A stretch of DNA of 36,086 nucleotides from CAZSNT01 sp964607765 (GCA_964607765.1 CAZSNT010000108.1:1-36086), one strand, 5' to 3'. Counted from the stretch's first letter, positions 7,886 to 17,758 are shown. The notes: a model not told the origin generated them from the sequence alone. Numbers and translations are program-made.

Positions 7886-8566
7886 ATGGCAGCCCAGCGC
7901 CCAACAACACGGAGAACCCCCTTGCGCGAAGCACGCACGTGGCGTTTTACACTCATCGAGCTTCTCGTGGTTATCGCGATCATCGCGCTGCTGGCTGCCA
8001 TGATGCTGCCCGCGCTGGCCGGCGCAAAGCGCAAGGCCAAACAGGCGGCGTGCACAAACAACATGAAACAGCTGTCGCTGGGCTTCATGATGTACGTGGA
8101 GGAGACCGAAGAGGTCTTTCCTTTCTACACCAACGGCCCCGGCGGCGCGAGCCGGGACGGCGGCTGGGTCTGGTACGATACGTTCCCCGTGCCAACCGCC
8201 GGCAACTTCGATGTCGCACGCGGCACGCTGTACTCCTACGTGAACAACACGGACGTCTACCTCTGTCCCTGCGATGCCACAGGCAGCTCTGCCAGCTACG
8301 GTGCCAACTCAGACACGAACGCGGTGAAGCTCGGCGCCATCCCGCAGCCGGCTGCCATCCCGCTGCTGCTGGAAGAGGGCTCGGCCATAGACACAACGAA
8401 CGACGGGTACTTCGACCTGGACCACACGCCCCGCGACCGTGTTGTGGATCGGCACAACAAAGGCAGCCTCTACGTGTTCTGCGACGGACATGTGACTTGG
8501 GAGAGATGGGAGAACTCGCTGGTGCTCTACAAGTGTGATTTCCTCGACCCCATCAACAACTTCTAA
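7886..8566 (+). CDS. Type IV pilin-like (pseudopilin) protein with H-X9-DG domain
   Basis: A 226-aa prepilin-like protein. A short basic leader precedes FTLIELLVVIAIIALLAAMM (about residues 20-39), the N-methylated hydrophobic helix of type IV pilins and type II secretion pseudopilins; the Glu at mature position 5 is present. The residue before the Phe is Arg rather than the usual Gly. I recall similar variants in Lentisphaerota, but processing by a prepilin peptidase is inferred. The globular part ends with RHNKGSLYVFCDGHV, exactly the H-X9-DG motif of PVC prepilin-type processing-associated domains. The ATG at 7886 was chosen because it gives a normal leader; an in-frame TTG at 7784 would add 34 atypical residues. 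No strong Shine-Dalgarno is visible. The next gene begins 6 bp after its stop, so the pair is probably co-transcribed. Confidence 0.88.
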   Translation: MAAQRPTTRRTPLREARTWRFTLIELLVVIAIIALLAAMMLPALAGAKRKAKQAACTNNMKQLSLGFMMYVEETEEVFPFYTNGPGGASRDGGWVWYDTFPVPTAGNFDVARGTLYSYVNNTDVYLCPCDATGSSASYGANSDTNAVKLGAIPQPAAIPLLLEEGSAIDTTNDGYFDLDHTPRDRVVDRHNKGSLYVFCDGHVTWERWENSLVLYKCDFLDPINNF

Positions 8567-8572
8567 GCACGT

Positions 8573-11422
8573 ATGGTGATGTATCTGCCAAACCGGTTCA
8601 CGCCTCTTTCCTGTCTGCTTCTGGTGTACGTGTTCACCGTCGAAGCTGCGTCCGGCCTCCCGCCCGGCTTCTCACAGGTCAAGCGCTCACTGAGCTGCCG
8701 CGAGGTGGAAGAGCTGCAGCTGCCGCCTGCCGACACGTGGAAGCCGTTCAAGCCGCCGGTCACGCGCCTGATCAACGGTGTGACGGTGTCCGAACCGCAG
8801 ACGCGCGGCTGGGCGTTCTACGGCAGGGACAACAACGGCAAGGCCTGGATCTCCGTCACGCGCAGTCCGGACGGCACCATCATCGCCGCCGACAGCGACC
8901 GCGTGATCCACGCCAAGACAAGCCCGGGCGCGGCGGGACAGGCAGCGCTCGTGCCACGCTGGTGGTTCTTCAACCAGGGCGCGGTCATCGACATCAACGG
9001 CACGGTCATCTTCGACGTCTCGAGCACCAGCGCATGGCGTTTCTTCTGGATCAATGCGGACAGCGCCAAGGCGGACGTCGAGAGCCTGTACCGCGCCGAC
9101 CTGGAAGACTCCTTCATGCGCCTGAAGTTCGGCGCCGACGACCGTTGGACAGTAGCGAACGGCGCCTGGCAGCTGAAGCAGTACGGTGGGGGGATGCCCA
9201 CAACGGAAGCCGAAGCACGAAGCGCGAACTACCGACGCGCGTCCAACGCATTCACGCTCGTGGGAAGCGGTGGGGAAGCCGTGTACGGACGCGAGCGCTG
9301 GATCAACCTGCACGCTGAGGGGCGCGTGTTCTTCGGCAGGCCGGACAGTTTCGCGCGACGCGATACGCTGATGTCCGTCACGCTGGGCGGCGAGCCCACC
9401 TATGCGGACAAAGCCGCAATCTACAAGTCCGACCAGATCTACGAGTACCCCGAGACGGACTTCTTCATCGTGCAGGGCGCACGCGACGGGTTCCGGGCGG
9501 CATTCGGGTGGTCGCAGGAGCGTGGCGCGTTCCAGCTCAAGAGCAAACCGCCGCACTCCGAGCGCTGGCGCACGCTGCGGGAGTGGCGCATGCGTCCGCA
9601 CTTCACGAACTGGGTAAGAATCGGCCTGAGCATTGCCCGGGGAACGCGCGCCATGCCGTTCCTGGACGGCGAACAACTCGGCACGTATCGCCTGGACGCC
9701 GTCGTACACGGCCCCATCTCACTGCTCAGCGGCCCCGGCGGCAAGACTGAGTGGGATGACGTGAAGGTCTGGTCTTACCCGAAGCCCAGACGCCTCGGCG
9801 CTCCGGTCTTCGAGCAGTCCACCAACTTCGCTCAGAAAGAGCTTCTCGCCAAGAAGGACAAGCAAACCGGACAGTGGACGCGGTCCGAACTGACGTTCGA
9901 GGAGGATGAGGCAAAGGTCCGCGGCCGGGACCTGCATCTGCAGCGGTGTCAGTTCCCCATCTACGGTGATTTCACCTACCGCGCCAGTCCGGATCTGCCC
10001 AACGGCAGGTACTTCCTGGCCATCGTGAATGAGCGCGAGCGCCCCTTCTACCAGATCTTCCTGCAGAAGAACGACCAGGGCTGGGAAGTGCCCGGCAAGA
10101 GCGATCGGCATTTCACCCTCGAGATAGGCCGCCGCAAAGGGTATCTCGGGCGCCGGATCGACGACCACTGGGACCTGCTGTCAAGCCGCCGAGTCAATTC
10201 CACGGCGTGGCTCGTGATCGGAGCCGAAAACGAACAGGCCCTGAGCCCGAGCCACCACCTGATCTACAGCCGTCGCCTCAACCATGACCTGTTCGAGGAC
10301 GCCCCCACCGACTGGTTCTGGCGCGAGGGCAATTTCCGCATGGACGTGCGCTGGCAGTGTCAGCGCGGCTGGAACTTCATGATGGGCAAGTCGCGAGACG
10401 TCGCCGTCATGTACAGCAAGAACACGTACGAAGGCGACCAGGAAATCGAGTTCTACATCGCCCTGCGTTTCGTCACGCCGCCCCCGTACTACGTGCTGCG
10501 CGACATGGGATTCGCCTTCTGCACGGACGGGCGCAGCCTCGCATCGGGATACACACTGATATACGGCGACAAGGACAACACCACGACCACACTGCTGCGC
10601 AACGGCAAACCCGTAGCGGAGAGCAGGACGATCATCGCGCACAAACCGGGCGGCAACATCCACAACTACTGGTGGCACGGCAGGGTCCGCCGGCGCGGCA
10701 AGCGGATCACTATCGAGATCGACGACAGAGTGATCTTCGACTACTCCGACCCCAGTCCGTTGAAAGGAGGACACGTCGCGTTCTGGACCTTCCGCAACGC
10801 CATCTCCCTGGCCAAAGTCTCGATCAATGCGGAGGAGGCCGAGGTCGAACCCGCGGCGTTCCGCGCGCCGGTGACGCCGCTTGTCCGCAAGGGATGGCGG
10901 CCCCTCAACCCCGACCAAGTCGCTTTCAAGCAGTTGTCCAGCGGCAAGGCGAAAGCGGAGAACCGTATCGGCGGCGGCACGTTCGCGCTGCGCTACGACC
11001 TGCCGGGAAACGGGCTCGACATGCGCCGGTACGCGTCGCTGTTCATTCCGCTGCGTTGTGACCGGGGGGCCAAGGTCGGCATCCACCTGCAGGCGTCCGG
11101 CAAGTCGTTCTACTACCCCTACACAGCGCCAAAACAGGGGCTGAGATACCTGCTGACGCCGGAACAGGACGCGGCCGAGCCGGTGCAGGTTTTCCGCTGC
11201 CGGGAGTGGACACAGGCCAGGCTGAAGGCGGCAACCGCGCCCGGCAGTCACACGCCGAGCGGCGTGCGTATCGACCTGCGCGCGCTCGCCCGGGCCGGAA
11301 GCGTCAGGCGGCTGGAGAGTATCACGGTCGGCAACTCGAGCAACCACAACTACCTGATGCTCGGAGCCACCGGGAACGAGCCGGGAACAAGCTACACCGT
11401 CGGGCGGCCGGAACCACGCTGA
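8573..11422 (+). CDS. Large secreted jelly-roll (LamG/DUF1080-like) protein
   Basis: A 949-aa exported protein with a signal peptide at about residues 1-26 (LSCLLLVYVFTVEAASG). I recognise no catalytic signature. At least two concanavalin-A-like lectin/glucanase segments can be seen by their endings: near residue 400 (FLDGEQLGTY, then GGKTEWDDVKVWSYPKP) and near 755 (ITIEIDDRVIFDYSDP, GGHVAFWTFRNAISLAKVSI). This pattern (a small hydrophobic DG or DD strand, a G-x-V/I-x-FW strand, a closing 'kV' strand) is typical of LamG and DUF1080 domains that bind or cleave glycans. The segment between them (about 420-570) and the last 180 residues look like further beta domains. It starts at ATG 8573, with another ATG at 8579, 6 bp after the pseudopilin. 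That spacing suggests co-expression, possibly as an exported partner, though this is inference. Confidence 0.75.
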   Translation: MVMYLPNRFTPLSCLLLVYVFTVEAASGLPPGFSQVKRSLSCREVEELQLPPADTWKPFKPPVTRLINGVTVSEPQTRGWAFYGRDNNGKAWISVTRSPDGTIIAADSDRVIHAKTSPGAAGQAALVPRWWFFNQGAVIDINGTVIFDVSSTSAWRFFWINADSAKADVESLYRADLEDSFMRLKFGADDRWTVANGAWQLKQYGGGMPTTEAEARSANYRRASNAFTLVGSGGEAVYGRERWINLHAEGRVFFGRPDSFARRDTLMSVTLGGEPTYADKAAIYKSDQIYEYPETDFFIVQGARDGFRAAFGWSQERGAFQLKSKPPHSERWRTLREWRMRPHFTNWVRIGLSIARGTRAMPFLDGEQLGTYRLDAVVHGPISLLSGPGGKTEWDDVKVWSYPKPRRLGAPVFEQSTNFAQKELLAKKDKQTGQWTRSELTFEEDEAKVRGRDLHLQRCQFPIYGDFTYRASPDLPNGRYFLAIVNERERPFYQIFLQKNDQGWEVPGKSDRHFTLEIGRRKGYLGRRIDDHWDLLSSRRVNSTAWLVIGAENEQALSPSHHLIYSRRLNHDLFEDAPTDWFWREGNFRMDVRWQCQRGWNFMMGKSRDVAVMYSKNTYEGDQEIEFYIALRFVTPPPYYVLRDMGFAFCTDGRSLASGYTLIYGDKDNTTTTLLRNGKPVAESRTIIAHKPGGNIHNYWWHGRVRRRGKRITIEIDDRVIFDYSDPSPLKGGHVAFWTFRNAISLAKVSINAEEAEVEPAAFRAPVTPLVRKGWRPLNPDQVAFKQLSSGKAKAENRIGGGTFALRYDLPGNGLDMRRYASLFIPLRCDRGAKVGIHLQASGKSFYYPYTAPKQGLRYLLTPEQDAAEPVQVFRCREWTQARLKAATAPGSHTPSGVRIDLRALARAGSVRRLESITVGNSSNHNYLMLGATGNEPGTSYTVGRPEPR

Positions 11423-11443
11423 CGAGCCGGCAGCCACATCGAC

Positions 11444-11473
11444 ACTTCAGCAGCGCTTACTTACTTCAGCAGC
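11444..11473 (+). promoter_or_regulatory. Direct repeat upstream of the first fusion gene
   Basis: ACTTCAGCAGC occurs at 11444-11454 and again at 11463-11473, 19 bp apart (about two helical turns), with a partial CCAGCAG after it. It fills the 88-bp gap before the ATG at 11511. This may be a tandem activator or repressor site; there is no independent support. Confidence 0.25.
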
Positions 11474-11510
11474 TCCAGCAGACGCGAGCTCGGAAAGGGT
11501 GGATGGAGAC

Positions 11511-14500
11511 ATGAGAATCAGATCTGGAATGCTGACCGTTGTTGCCGCTGTCGGAACGCTGGCATTCGGTGCCCTCCTCCGTGCCGGACAGCTCGGGGAT
11601 CTGGTCGCTGCGAAACGTCTGACGGGCGGCGTGATTGTGCTGGTGAATGCGGACTCCGCAATGTATGACGACGCGGCCGCGGTCGGCTGCACCGTGCGCG
11701 GGCTCGAGAGCGACCCGGCCAAGGTCGACACGCTGCGGAAGCGATATCTGGACAAGGGGGTCTACGGCAAGCTTTCGGTCACGGGTTTCGACGGCGAGAC
11801 GCTCCCTTTCATCGACGCTCTGGTGAACGCGGTCGCTGTCGGCGGCGGCCAGGTGCAGAAGAACGAGGTCATGCGGGTCCTGGCCCCCGGCGGCACCGCA
11901 CTGATCAAGGCGGGGACGGGCTGGGCAACGCACGTCAAGGCGTGGCCGCCGGAGATGGGCGAGTGGAACCAGTACCTGTGCAACGCGGACAACAACGGAG
12001 TGGTGCGGGACAGTGCCGGCCCGCCGGAGCGGCTGCAGTGGACGGCCGGGAGCCGCTACGGTCGGGTCAAGATCGTGATGCCGTCCGTGACCAGCCTGGT
12101 CACTGCCAACGGCCGGATGTTCACTGTCGAGGACGTGGCGACGGTCGAGTCGGGCGCGCCCCGCAAACAGTACGTGCTGCTCGCCCGGGACGCGTTCAAC
12201 GGCTGCGAGCTGTGGCGGCACCCGCTCGTGGACTGGGACAAGGAGAAGCTGGGCCCGGTCAAGATCATCCCGGTGCAGTTACAGCGGTTGCTGATCGCGG
12301 CGGGCGACCGGGTCTTCTGCACGGACGGCTACGACGGGCCGGTCACGGTCTTTGACGGCGCCACGGGCAAGGTCCTGACGCGCTTCGCCGGCACGGGCAA
12401 CACGCGCGAGATGGCCCACGCCAACGGCATCATCTACGGGATCCGGGGCCCGGCTTACGCGTACGGATCCAGAGGGCGCAGAGCCAACATCAAGGACTTG
12501 ACGATCGACGACGTGACGCTCTACGCCCGCGACGCGGCCACCGGCAACGCGCTCTGGGACGTGGTCATCACGGGCAGCAAGGGCGGCACCGAAGGCTACA
12601 TCGGCGGAACGCTCGCCATCAAAGGCGACTATCTGACCACACTCACCCGCACGCGGCTCGTCTGCCGCAACGGCAAGACCGGCAAGGAACTCTGGCGCCG
12701 GGATTATCCCTTCTGGAAGAACATGCCGCGCAAGGGCGCCGCCTTTCTCACCTACCACACGTCGCCCCCAACCATCGTGATGACAGCCGAGCGACTGTTT
12801 GTCGTCGAGCTGGATCTGGTCAAGGCCTACGCCCTGGCCGACGGTGCGCTGCTCTGGGAGGGCAGAACTCTGTGTAACTACTGCAAGAACGGGGACCTGT
12901 TCTACACGGGCGGCCTGGTCTGGAACGGGTTCCTGGAGGGGTTGGATCCGGCCACGGGCGAGGTGAAGCGGAAACTCACCCAGACGCGGATTGGCCCCAT
13001 GGTCCACCCGCGCTGCTACCGCAACCGCATCACGGACAAGTACGCCATCAACTCCATGACCGGCGGCACGGACCTGCTCGCGCTCGACGGCAGCGGCGAG
13101 TACCCAAGCCCCTGGATGCGCGCAACCTGCGGCCTGGCCACCACGCCGAGCTACGGCCGGCTCTACTCCTCACCCTACGTCTGTTCCTGCGAGATCGGCA
13201 CCATGCTGCTCGGGTTCAACTGCACCTACACCCAGACGCGGGACAAGACCAAGGGCCAGGTGATGACCGTCCGGCCCGAGCCGCGCCTGATCAAAGGCCC
13301 GGCGTACGGCGCCCGCGCCCCTCGCACTCGCCCCTCGCCGCCCGCCGACTGGCCGACGTACCGGCACGACAATGCGCGCAGCGGCGTCACGGCCGCGGCG
13401 ATCCCGGGACAGCTGAAGACGGTCTGGAAAGCAACGCTTCCCGGCCAGCCTACGGCGCCGGTAATCGCCCATGGACTGCTGCTCGCGGCGGTCCGGAACA
13501 TGCACACGGTCTATGCCCTGGACAGCGGCAACGGGGAACGCAGGTGGCAGTTCACCGCGGACGGCCCGATCGACTCGCCACCCACGGTTTACAACGGGCT
13601 GGCGCTGTTCGGATCGCGCGCCGGCTGGGTCTACTGCCTTGACGCGCGCACCGGTGAGTTGGTCTGGAAGTTCTCGGACATGCCTGCGGTCAGGCTGATC
13701 TGCGCCATGGAGCAGTTGGAGTCGGCCTGGCCGGTGAACGGCAGCGTCATGATTGAGGACGGCCTTGTCTACTTTGCCGCGGGCCGCAATTCGTTCCTCG
13801 ACGGCGGCATCGTTGTCTATGCCCTTAAGCCGGAGACCGGCGAACTCGTGCACCGGCGGGTCGTGGCCGGGCCATTCGACGAACAGAACTTCCCCCGCAC
13901 ACAACGGGGACAGACACATCGCAGCGAAGGGTTCAAGTCGGGGATCTTCTCCGCCGACGGCGGCAATCTCTACATTCGTCACCAAGGCTTCAAGGCCGAC
14001 CTCACGCCGCTCAGCCCCGCGCAGATCCGGCAGCCGCACCTGATGGCTTCGACGGGCTTCCTGTGCGCCGGCCCCCAGCACCGAACGTATTGGACCATCG
14101 ACACGGAGTTGAGCTACGGTCCCGGCAAAGGCTACGACACCGACGGGCCCAACGGCGACATCATCGCCGTTGCCGGCGATGTCTTCTACGAGGTCCGCGG
14201 CGACGCTCCCGGGCGACACACCGGCAAGGTCACCGATCCCCTGAAGAAGTACCGGGTGGTGTCCGGTACGGCCCGGCGAGGCCGCCTGAAGCGGCACAGA
14301 GACGCGTTGCGGAGCAACTCGGGCGGCCCGTTGGTGCCGGCCATGGGGCAATGGCAGCGACGCTGGACCACGCACATCCCGATGGCGGGGCACGCCATCC
14401 TCGTCGGCGGCAGGACAGTGGCTGTCGCCGGCGTGCCCATGCGCGGGGATTTCGGCCCGGCTGACATCGAGGCCGCCTACGAGGGCAGGAAGGGCGGACT

Positions 14501-15353
14501 GCTGTGGACGTTCAATACCGAGACCGGCACGCCGCTCGGCGAACTCGCCCTGCCCTCCCCGCCTGTCTGGGACGGGCTCGCAGCAGCAGCAGGACACGTG
14601 TTCCTCTCGCTCAGGGACGGCACAATCCTCCGTCTCGGCGCATCCGGGACAACGGCCGCGCCACCGACATCGCCCCTACCCGCCGAGTGGGTCGAGCTCG
14701 CCAAGCAGCGCGAGGACGCGCGCCGCGCCGCAGCCGGCCCCGTCACGCTCTACAACGACGACTTCGAGTCGCGCAAGCCGGGCACGGCACCGGCCGGCAT
14801 CACCGGCGCGGACGAAGGCACGGGCGCGAAGGTCGTCGTAACCGCTGCCGCTGCCGCCACAGGCAAGCACGCGCTCGCGTTCCATGACGCGCCGGGTCTC
14901 GAGCACGGCTGGATGCCGCTTTACACGAAGACGTTCGAGGGCGTTAAGCAGAGAGACACCGGCACGGTCAGACTCTCGTTCGATGTGATGAACGTGCGGC
15001 CGGGCGGGCTGGAACCCGGCCAGTTGACCGTCACGCTGCGCGACTACACGCAGCGCCCGATCCGGAGCCCGGTCACCGTGCTGGTGCAGCCCGATGGTCA
15101 CATCCAGGTGAACGGCAGCAAGATCAGAACGCCGAACGACGGCTGGCACCACGTGACGCTCGCCTTCGAACTGGGTCAAGGTCAGAAGCGAACGGTCAAA
15201 GGGAGCATCTGTGGCCCGGACGAACAGGAGCGGACGTTCAACGTGCCGATCCAGGACCCCGAGTTCACCACGCTCACCTGGCTGGGCATCTACGCCGGGG
15301 GAGACGTGCGCGCGACAGCGTACATCGACAATGTGCTGCTGAAAGTCGAGTAG
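11511..15353 (+). CDS. Secreted fusion 1: degenerate methyltransferase-like domain, two PQQ-like beta-propellers, C-terminal jelly roll
   Basis: A 1280-aa exported protein with a signal peptide at about residues 1-25 (MLTVVAAVGTLAFGALLRAG). Residues about 38-130 follow a class I methyltransferase fold: a beta-strand, then RGLESD (acidic second-strand end), GETLPFIDALVNAV and EVMRVLAPGGTALI. The glycine-rich SAM loop has decayed to VLVNADSAM, so SAM binding is unlikely. A conserved linker (NADNNGVVRDSAGPPERLQW) leads into PQQ_2/BamB-like propeller repeats: ARDAFNGCELWR, then RCYRNR near 501. A second propeller starts near 616 (TYRHDNARSG). About residues 1078-1280 form a LamG-like jelly roll (YNDDFESRKPGTAP to AYIDNVLLKVE) that its two paralogues lack. 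The ATG at 11511 was preferred over the GTG at 11499. Function unknown. Confidence 0.85.
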   Translation: MRIRSGMLTVVAAVGTLAFGALLRAGQLGDLVAAKRLTGGVIVLVNADSAMYDDAAAVGCTVRGLESDPAKVDTLRKRYLDKGVYGKLSVTGFDGETLPFIDALVNAVAVGGGQVQKNEVMRVLAPGGTALIKAGTGWATHVKAWPPEMGEWNQYLCNADNNGVVRDSAGPPERLQWTAGSRYGRVKIVMPSVTSLVTANGRMFTVEDVATVESGAPRKQYVLLARDAFNGCELWRHPLVDWDKEKLGPVKIIPVQLQRLLIAAGDRVFCTDGYDGPVTVFDGATGKVLTRFAGTGNTREMAHANGIIYGIRGPAYAYGSRGRRANIKDLTIDDVTLYARDAATGNALWDVVITGSKGGTEGYIGGTLAIKGDYLTTLTRTRLVCRNGKTGKELWRRDYPFWKNMPRKGAAFLTYHTSPPTIVMTAERLFVVELDLVKAYALADGALLWEGRTLCNYCKNGDLFYTGGLVWNGFLEGLDPATGEVKRKLTQTRIGPMVHPRCYRNRITDKYAINSMTGGTDLLALDGSGEYPSPWMRATCGLATTPSYGRLYSSPYVCSCEIGTMLLGFNCTYTQTRDKTKGQVMTVRPEPRLIKGPAYGARAPRTRPSPPADWPTYRHDNARSGVTAAAIPGQLKTVWKATLPGQPTAPVIAHGLLLAAVRNMHTVYALDSGNGERRWQFTADGPIDSPPTVYNGLALFGSRAGWVYCLDARTGELVWKFSDMPAVRLICAMEQLESAWPVNGSVMIEDGLVYFAAGRNSFLDGGIVVYALKPETGELVHRRVVAGPFDEQNFPRTQRGQTHRSEGFKSGIFSADGGNLYIRHQGFKADLTPLSPAQIRQPHLMASTGFLCAGPQHRTYWTIDTELSYGPGKGYDTDGPNGDIIAVAGDVFYEVRGDAPGRHTGKVTDPLKKYRVVSGTARRGRLKRHRDALRSNSGGPLVPAMGQWQRRWTTHIPMAGHAILVGGRTVAVAGVPMRGDFGPADIEAAYEGRKGGLLWTFNTETGTPLGELALPSPPVWDGLAAAAGHVFLSLRDGTILRLGASGTTAAPPTSPLPAEWVELAKQREDARRAAAGPVTLYNDDFESRKPGTAPAGITGADEGTGAKVVVTAAAAATGKHALAFHDAPGLEHGWMPLYTKTFEGVKQRDTGTVRLSFDVMNVRPGGLEPGQLTVTLRDYTQRPIRSPVTVLVQPDGHIQVNGSKIRTPNDGWHHVTLAFELGQGQKRTVKGSICGPDEQERTFNVPIQDPEFTTLTWLGIYAGGDVRATAYIDNVLLKVE

Positions 15354-15386
15354 CTCGTAGCCTGCCCGGGTTGTGTTGGAGGCACG

Positions 15387-17729
15387 ATGACGTACAGGGA
15401 CGGCATATTGGACAACGGAATCGTCTCGGTCGTGTTCGACTTCGCAGAAGGCGTCTACTCGATACATGACGCTGAGACCGGGGAAGCGCTGCTCTCGCAG
15501 GCGGCGTTGGCTCCACCGTCCGCAGACGTGCCGGCAAGCGTCGAGCTTCTGGCGGAAGAGGAAGCGCAAAACGCGCTTGGTAGAGGTAAGCGCCTGGTGT
15601 TGGCCGTCTCCGATTACGGCCTGTTCCGGCACAGCGACCACCGGGCCAGCGCCTGCCTCCCGCCGCAGCGGCTGCTTTCGTTCACGCTCTATGACGGTTT
15701 TCCCGCGCTGGTTCTTGGTTTTGGGCTCAGGACGGGGAGTCATTACAGCATGCGTCTTACTGGCGGTACCGTGTTGAGCGGCGGGACGCTTTTCGGCGGC
15801 AGGGAGATGGCTCAGCCGCTTACACTGAACGGCGCGGCCGGCGCGGAACCCACGTTGGTCAAGCCGGGGCTCTCCCGTGCCTCCTGTAACAGTCTGATGC
15901 TGACAGGCTTGGTTGGGGAGGAACGTCGTACGGCGGTGTGGGGCGGCCTGGGCAACAAGGCCTTCGCCAAGATCGCCACACTGACAGACGGGGTGCCGGG
16001 ACTGTTCGCCGAGGATCCCATCGGAGTGCTCATCGATGAGGATGAGGATCTGCTTGCCCTGGACACCTTCTACCTCGACCTGGTTACGCGGGAGCCCTTT
16101 GAGGCGCTCGAACGCTACGGCCAGGCAATGCGTCGAGCCAACCATGCCTCGCCGAACGTCTACGACTTCCCCGTGGTCTGCGGCTGGAGTGTCGGGGTGA
16201 TCAGCAAGCTGCCCAGCATCAACAACTCAGCCAAGCTGGTCGAGGAGGCCGACCACGCCAATGCATGCGGGTTGACCCGGTACACCAAGGTGGCGCTCCG
16301 CCTCGAACCGGACAAGTATCACTCAGACACCGAGCAGGGCTGGTGGGACGATGAGCATTTCCGCAAGTACAGGCATCTTGTGCCGCCCTACGACACCATG
16401 GCGACGTGGTGTGCCGCCCTCGAGGAACGCAGTGCGGTCCCCTACATCTACATGCAGTTGGGAATGCCTTCGGACGATTTTGCCCGCACCCACCCACAGT
16501 ACATGCTCTTCAACGATGCATCCGAGGTGGATCGGGAAGCGCCGAGCGCGCCCGAGGGCAAGAAGCACTTTCATCACATGCCTTACGTGACCTACGACTA
16601 CACCGACAGGGGCTTCTCCGAGCACTTCCTCAAGGTGTGGTCCGACATCCGCGCAGCGGGTGTGCGGGGCGTCAAAATCGACTATCCGGCCACGGCCTGG
16701 CGGCCCGAAGGCGGATTCGATAACCGCTATGCGAGCACCAACTCCGCCTACCGTCGCGCGTTCGAACTCATGCGCAAAGCGATGGGCGAGGACGGGCTGA
16801 TCGATGAGCGCAACCTGGGCGAGACCGCGAGGCCGTGCCTGGACCTGACCGCCGGCGTGGTTGACACGCAACGCACGTGGAGCGACTCGAATCAGTTCGT
16901 GCCGGAGATGGTCTCGCGCAGCGGCTTGCGCTGGTACAAAAACCGCTCGGTGTTCAACTACTATTCCGACACCAAAGCCGTACACGGGCTGGCCGAGAGA
17001 CACCTGCAGTCGCTGATCACCATGAACTTCCTGACCAGCGGCCGCCTGGACCTGGCCACGTCTTTCTCACATTTCACCCCGACCATCACGCGCATTGTCT
17101 CCCGCAGCTACCCGCATTACCGCGAACCCGTGACTGCGCGGCCCCTGGACGCGTTCACCGGCATCCTGGACCCGCAGGTCTACGCATTGGAGCTCACTCC
17201 CGACTGGCACCAGGTCGCCTTCTACAACACGGGCGAACAGAAGGCCGTGGTATCCACCGCACTCAGCGGCGACCGTGTGGCCAACGCGATCGGCCTGGAG
17301 CCGGAATCGGAGTACTATGCCTATGAGTTCTGGACCGATACCTGTCTCGGCAAGCTCCCCGGTACGGCTCGGTTGACGCGGGAGCTGGAGCCCGGTCATT
17401 GCGCCATGATTGCAGTACGCAAGGTGCAGCCGCATCCGCAGGTGCTCAGCACAAACCGTCATCTCCTGCAGGGCTGGGTCGACCTCGCGGATGTGCGCTG
17501 GGGTGCGGAAGACCGGACGCTGCGCGGCACGGCAAAGGTGATTGGCGACGAGCCCTTCAAGATCGTGATCGCCAACAACGGGGCCAGACCGGTCAACGCG
17601 GCGGCCGAAGGCGCACAGATCCAGCTCGGGCCTCACGCCACCCCCGACCTGAGTGTCCTGGAGCTGGCCGCACACGACAGCAGCGATGTTGCGTGGACAG
17701 TTGCTTACGAGCATCAAACCAACGCGTGA
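15387..17729 (+). CDS. GH36-like alpha-galactosidase-type glycoside hydrolase
   Basis: A 780-aa protein with no signal peptide, so probably cytoplasmic. Its layout fits clan GH-D enzymes: an N-terminal beta-sandwich (about residues 1-260), a (beta/alpha)8 barrel from about 265 (VVCGWSVGVISK), and a C-terminal beta domain ending with HPQVLSTNRHLLQGWVDL, a motif common in alpha-galactosidase-like families. The likely nucleophile is the Asp in GVKIDYPA near residue 432, equivalent to the K-x-D signature of GH36/GH27. A candidate acid/base lies in TQRTWSDSN near 500. ATG 15387 follows GGAGG by 4 nt. It sits between two secreted propeller fusions and 33 bp after the first, in the same transcription direction. 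Substrate is inferred as an alpha-linked galactoside or related sugar; other GH-D or GH31 relatives remain possible. Confidence 0.78.
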   Translation: MTYRDGILDNGIVSVVFDFAEGVYSIHDAETGEALLSQAALAPPSADVPASVELLAEEEAQNALGRGKRLVLAVSDYGLFRHSDHRASACLPPQRLLSFTLYDGFPALVLGFGLRTGSHYSMRLTGGTVLSGGTLFGGREMAQPLTLNGAAGAEPTLVKPGLSRASCNSLMLTGLVGEERRTAVWGGLGNKAFAKIATLTDGVPGLFAEDPIGVLIDEDEDLLALDTFYLDLVTREPFEALERYGQAMRRANHASPNVYDFPVVCGWSVGVISKLPSINNSAKLVEEADHANACGLTRYTKVALRLEPDKYHSDTEQGWWDDEHFRKYRHLVPPYDTMATWCAALEERSAVPYIYMQLGMPSDDFARTHPQYMLFNDASEVDREAPSAPEGKKHFHHMPYVTYDYTDRGFSEHFLKVWSDIRAAGVRGVKIDYPATAWRPEGGFDNRYASTNSAYRRAFELMRKAMGEDGLIDERNLGETARPCLDLTAGVVDTQRTWSDSNQFVPEMVSRSGLRWYKNRSVFNYYSDTKAVHGLAERHLQSLITMNFLTSGRLDLATSFSHFTPTITRIVSRSYPHYREPVTARPLDAFTGILDPQVYALELTPDWHQVAFYNTGEQKAVVSTALSGDRVANAIGLEPESEYYAYEFWTDTCLGKLPGTARLTRELEPGHCAMIAVRKVQPHPQVLSTNRHLLQGWVDLADVRWGAEDRTLRGTAKVIGDEPFKIVIANNGARPVNAAAEGAQIQLGPHATPDLSVLELAAHDSSDVAWTVAYEHQTNA

Positions 17730-17758
17730 CAGTCTGAGCCCGCATTTCTCATGCACGA

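Noticed and set aside
12279..14597. Long open frames on the strand opposite the first fusion gene
   Set aside because: They are Arg/Ala/Gly-rich and show no domain motif, as expected of shadows of a high-GC coding strand. The same holds for long frames opposite the 8573, 17859, 26169 and 33789 genes.
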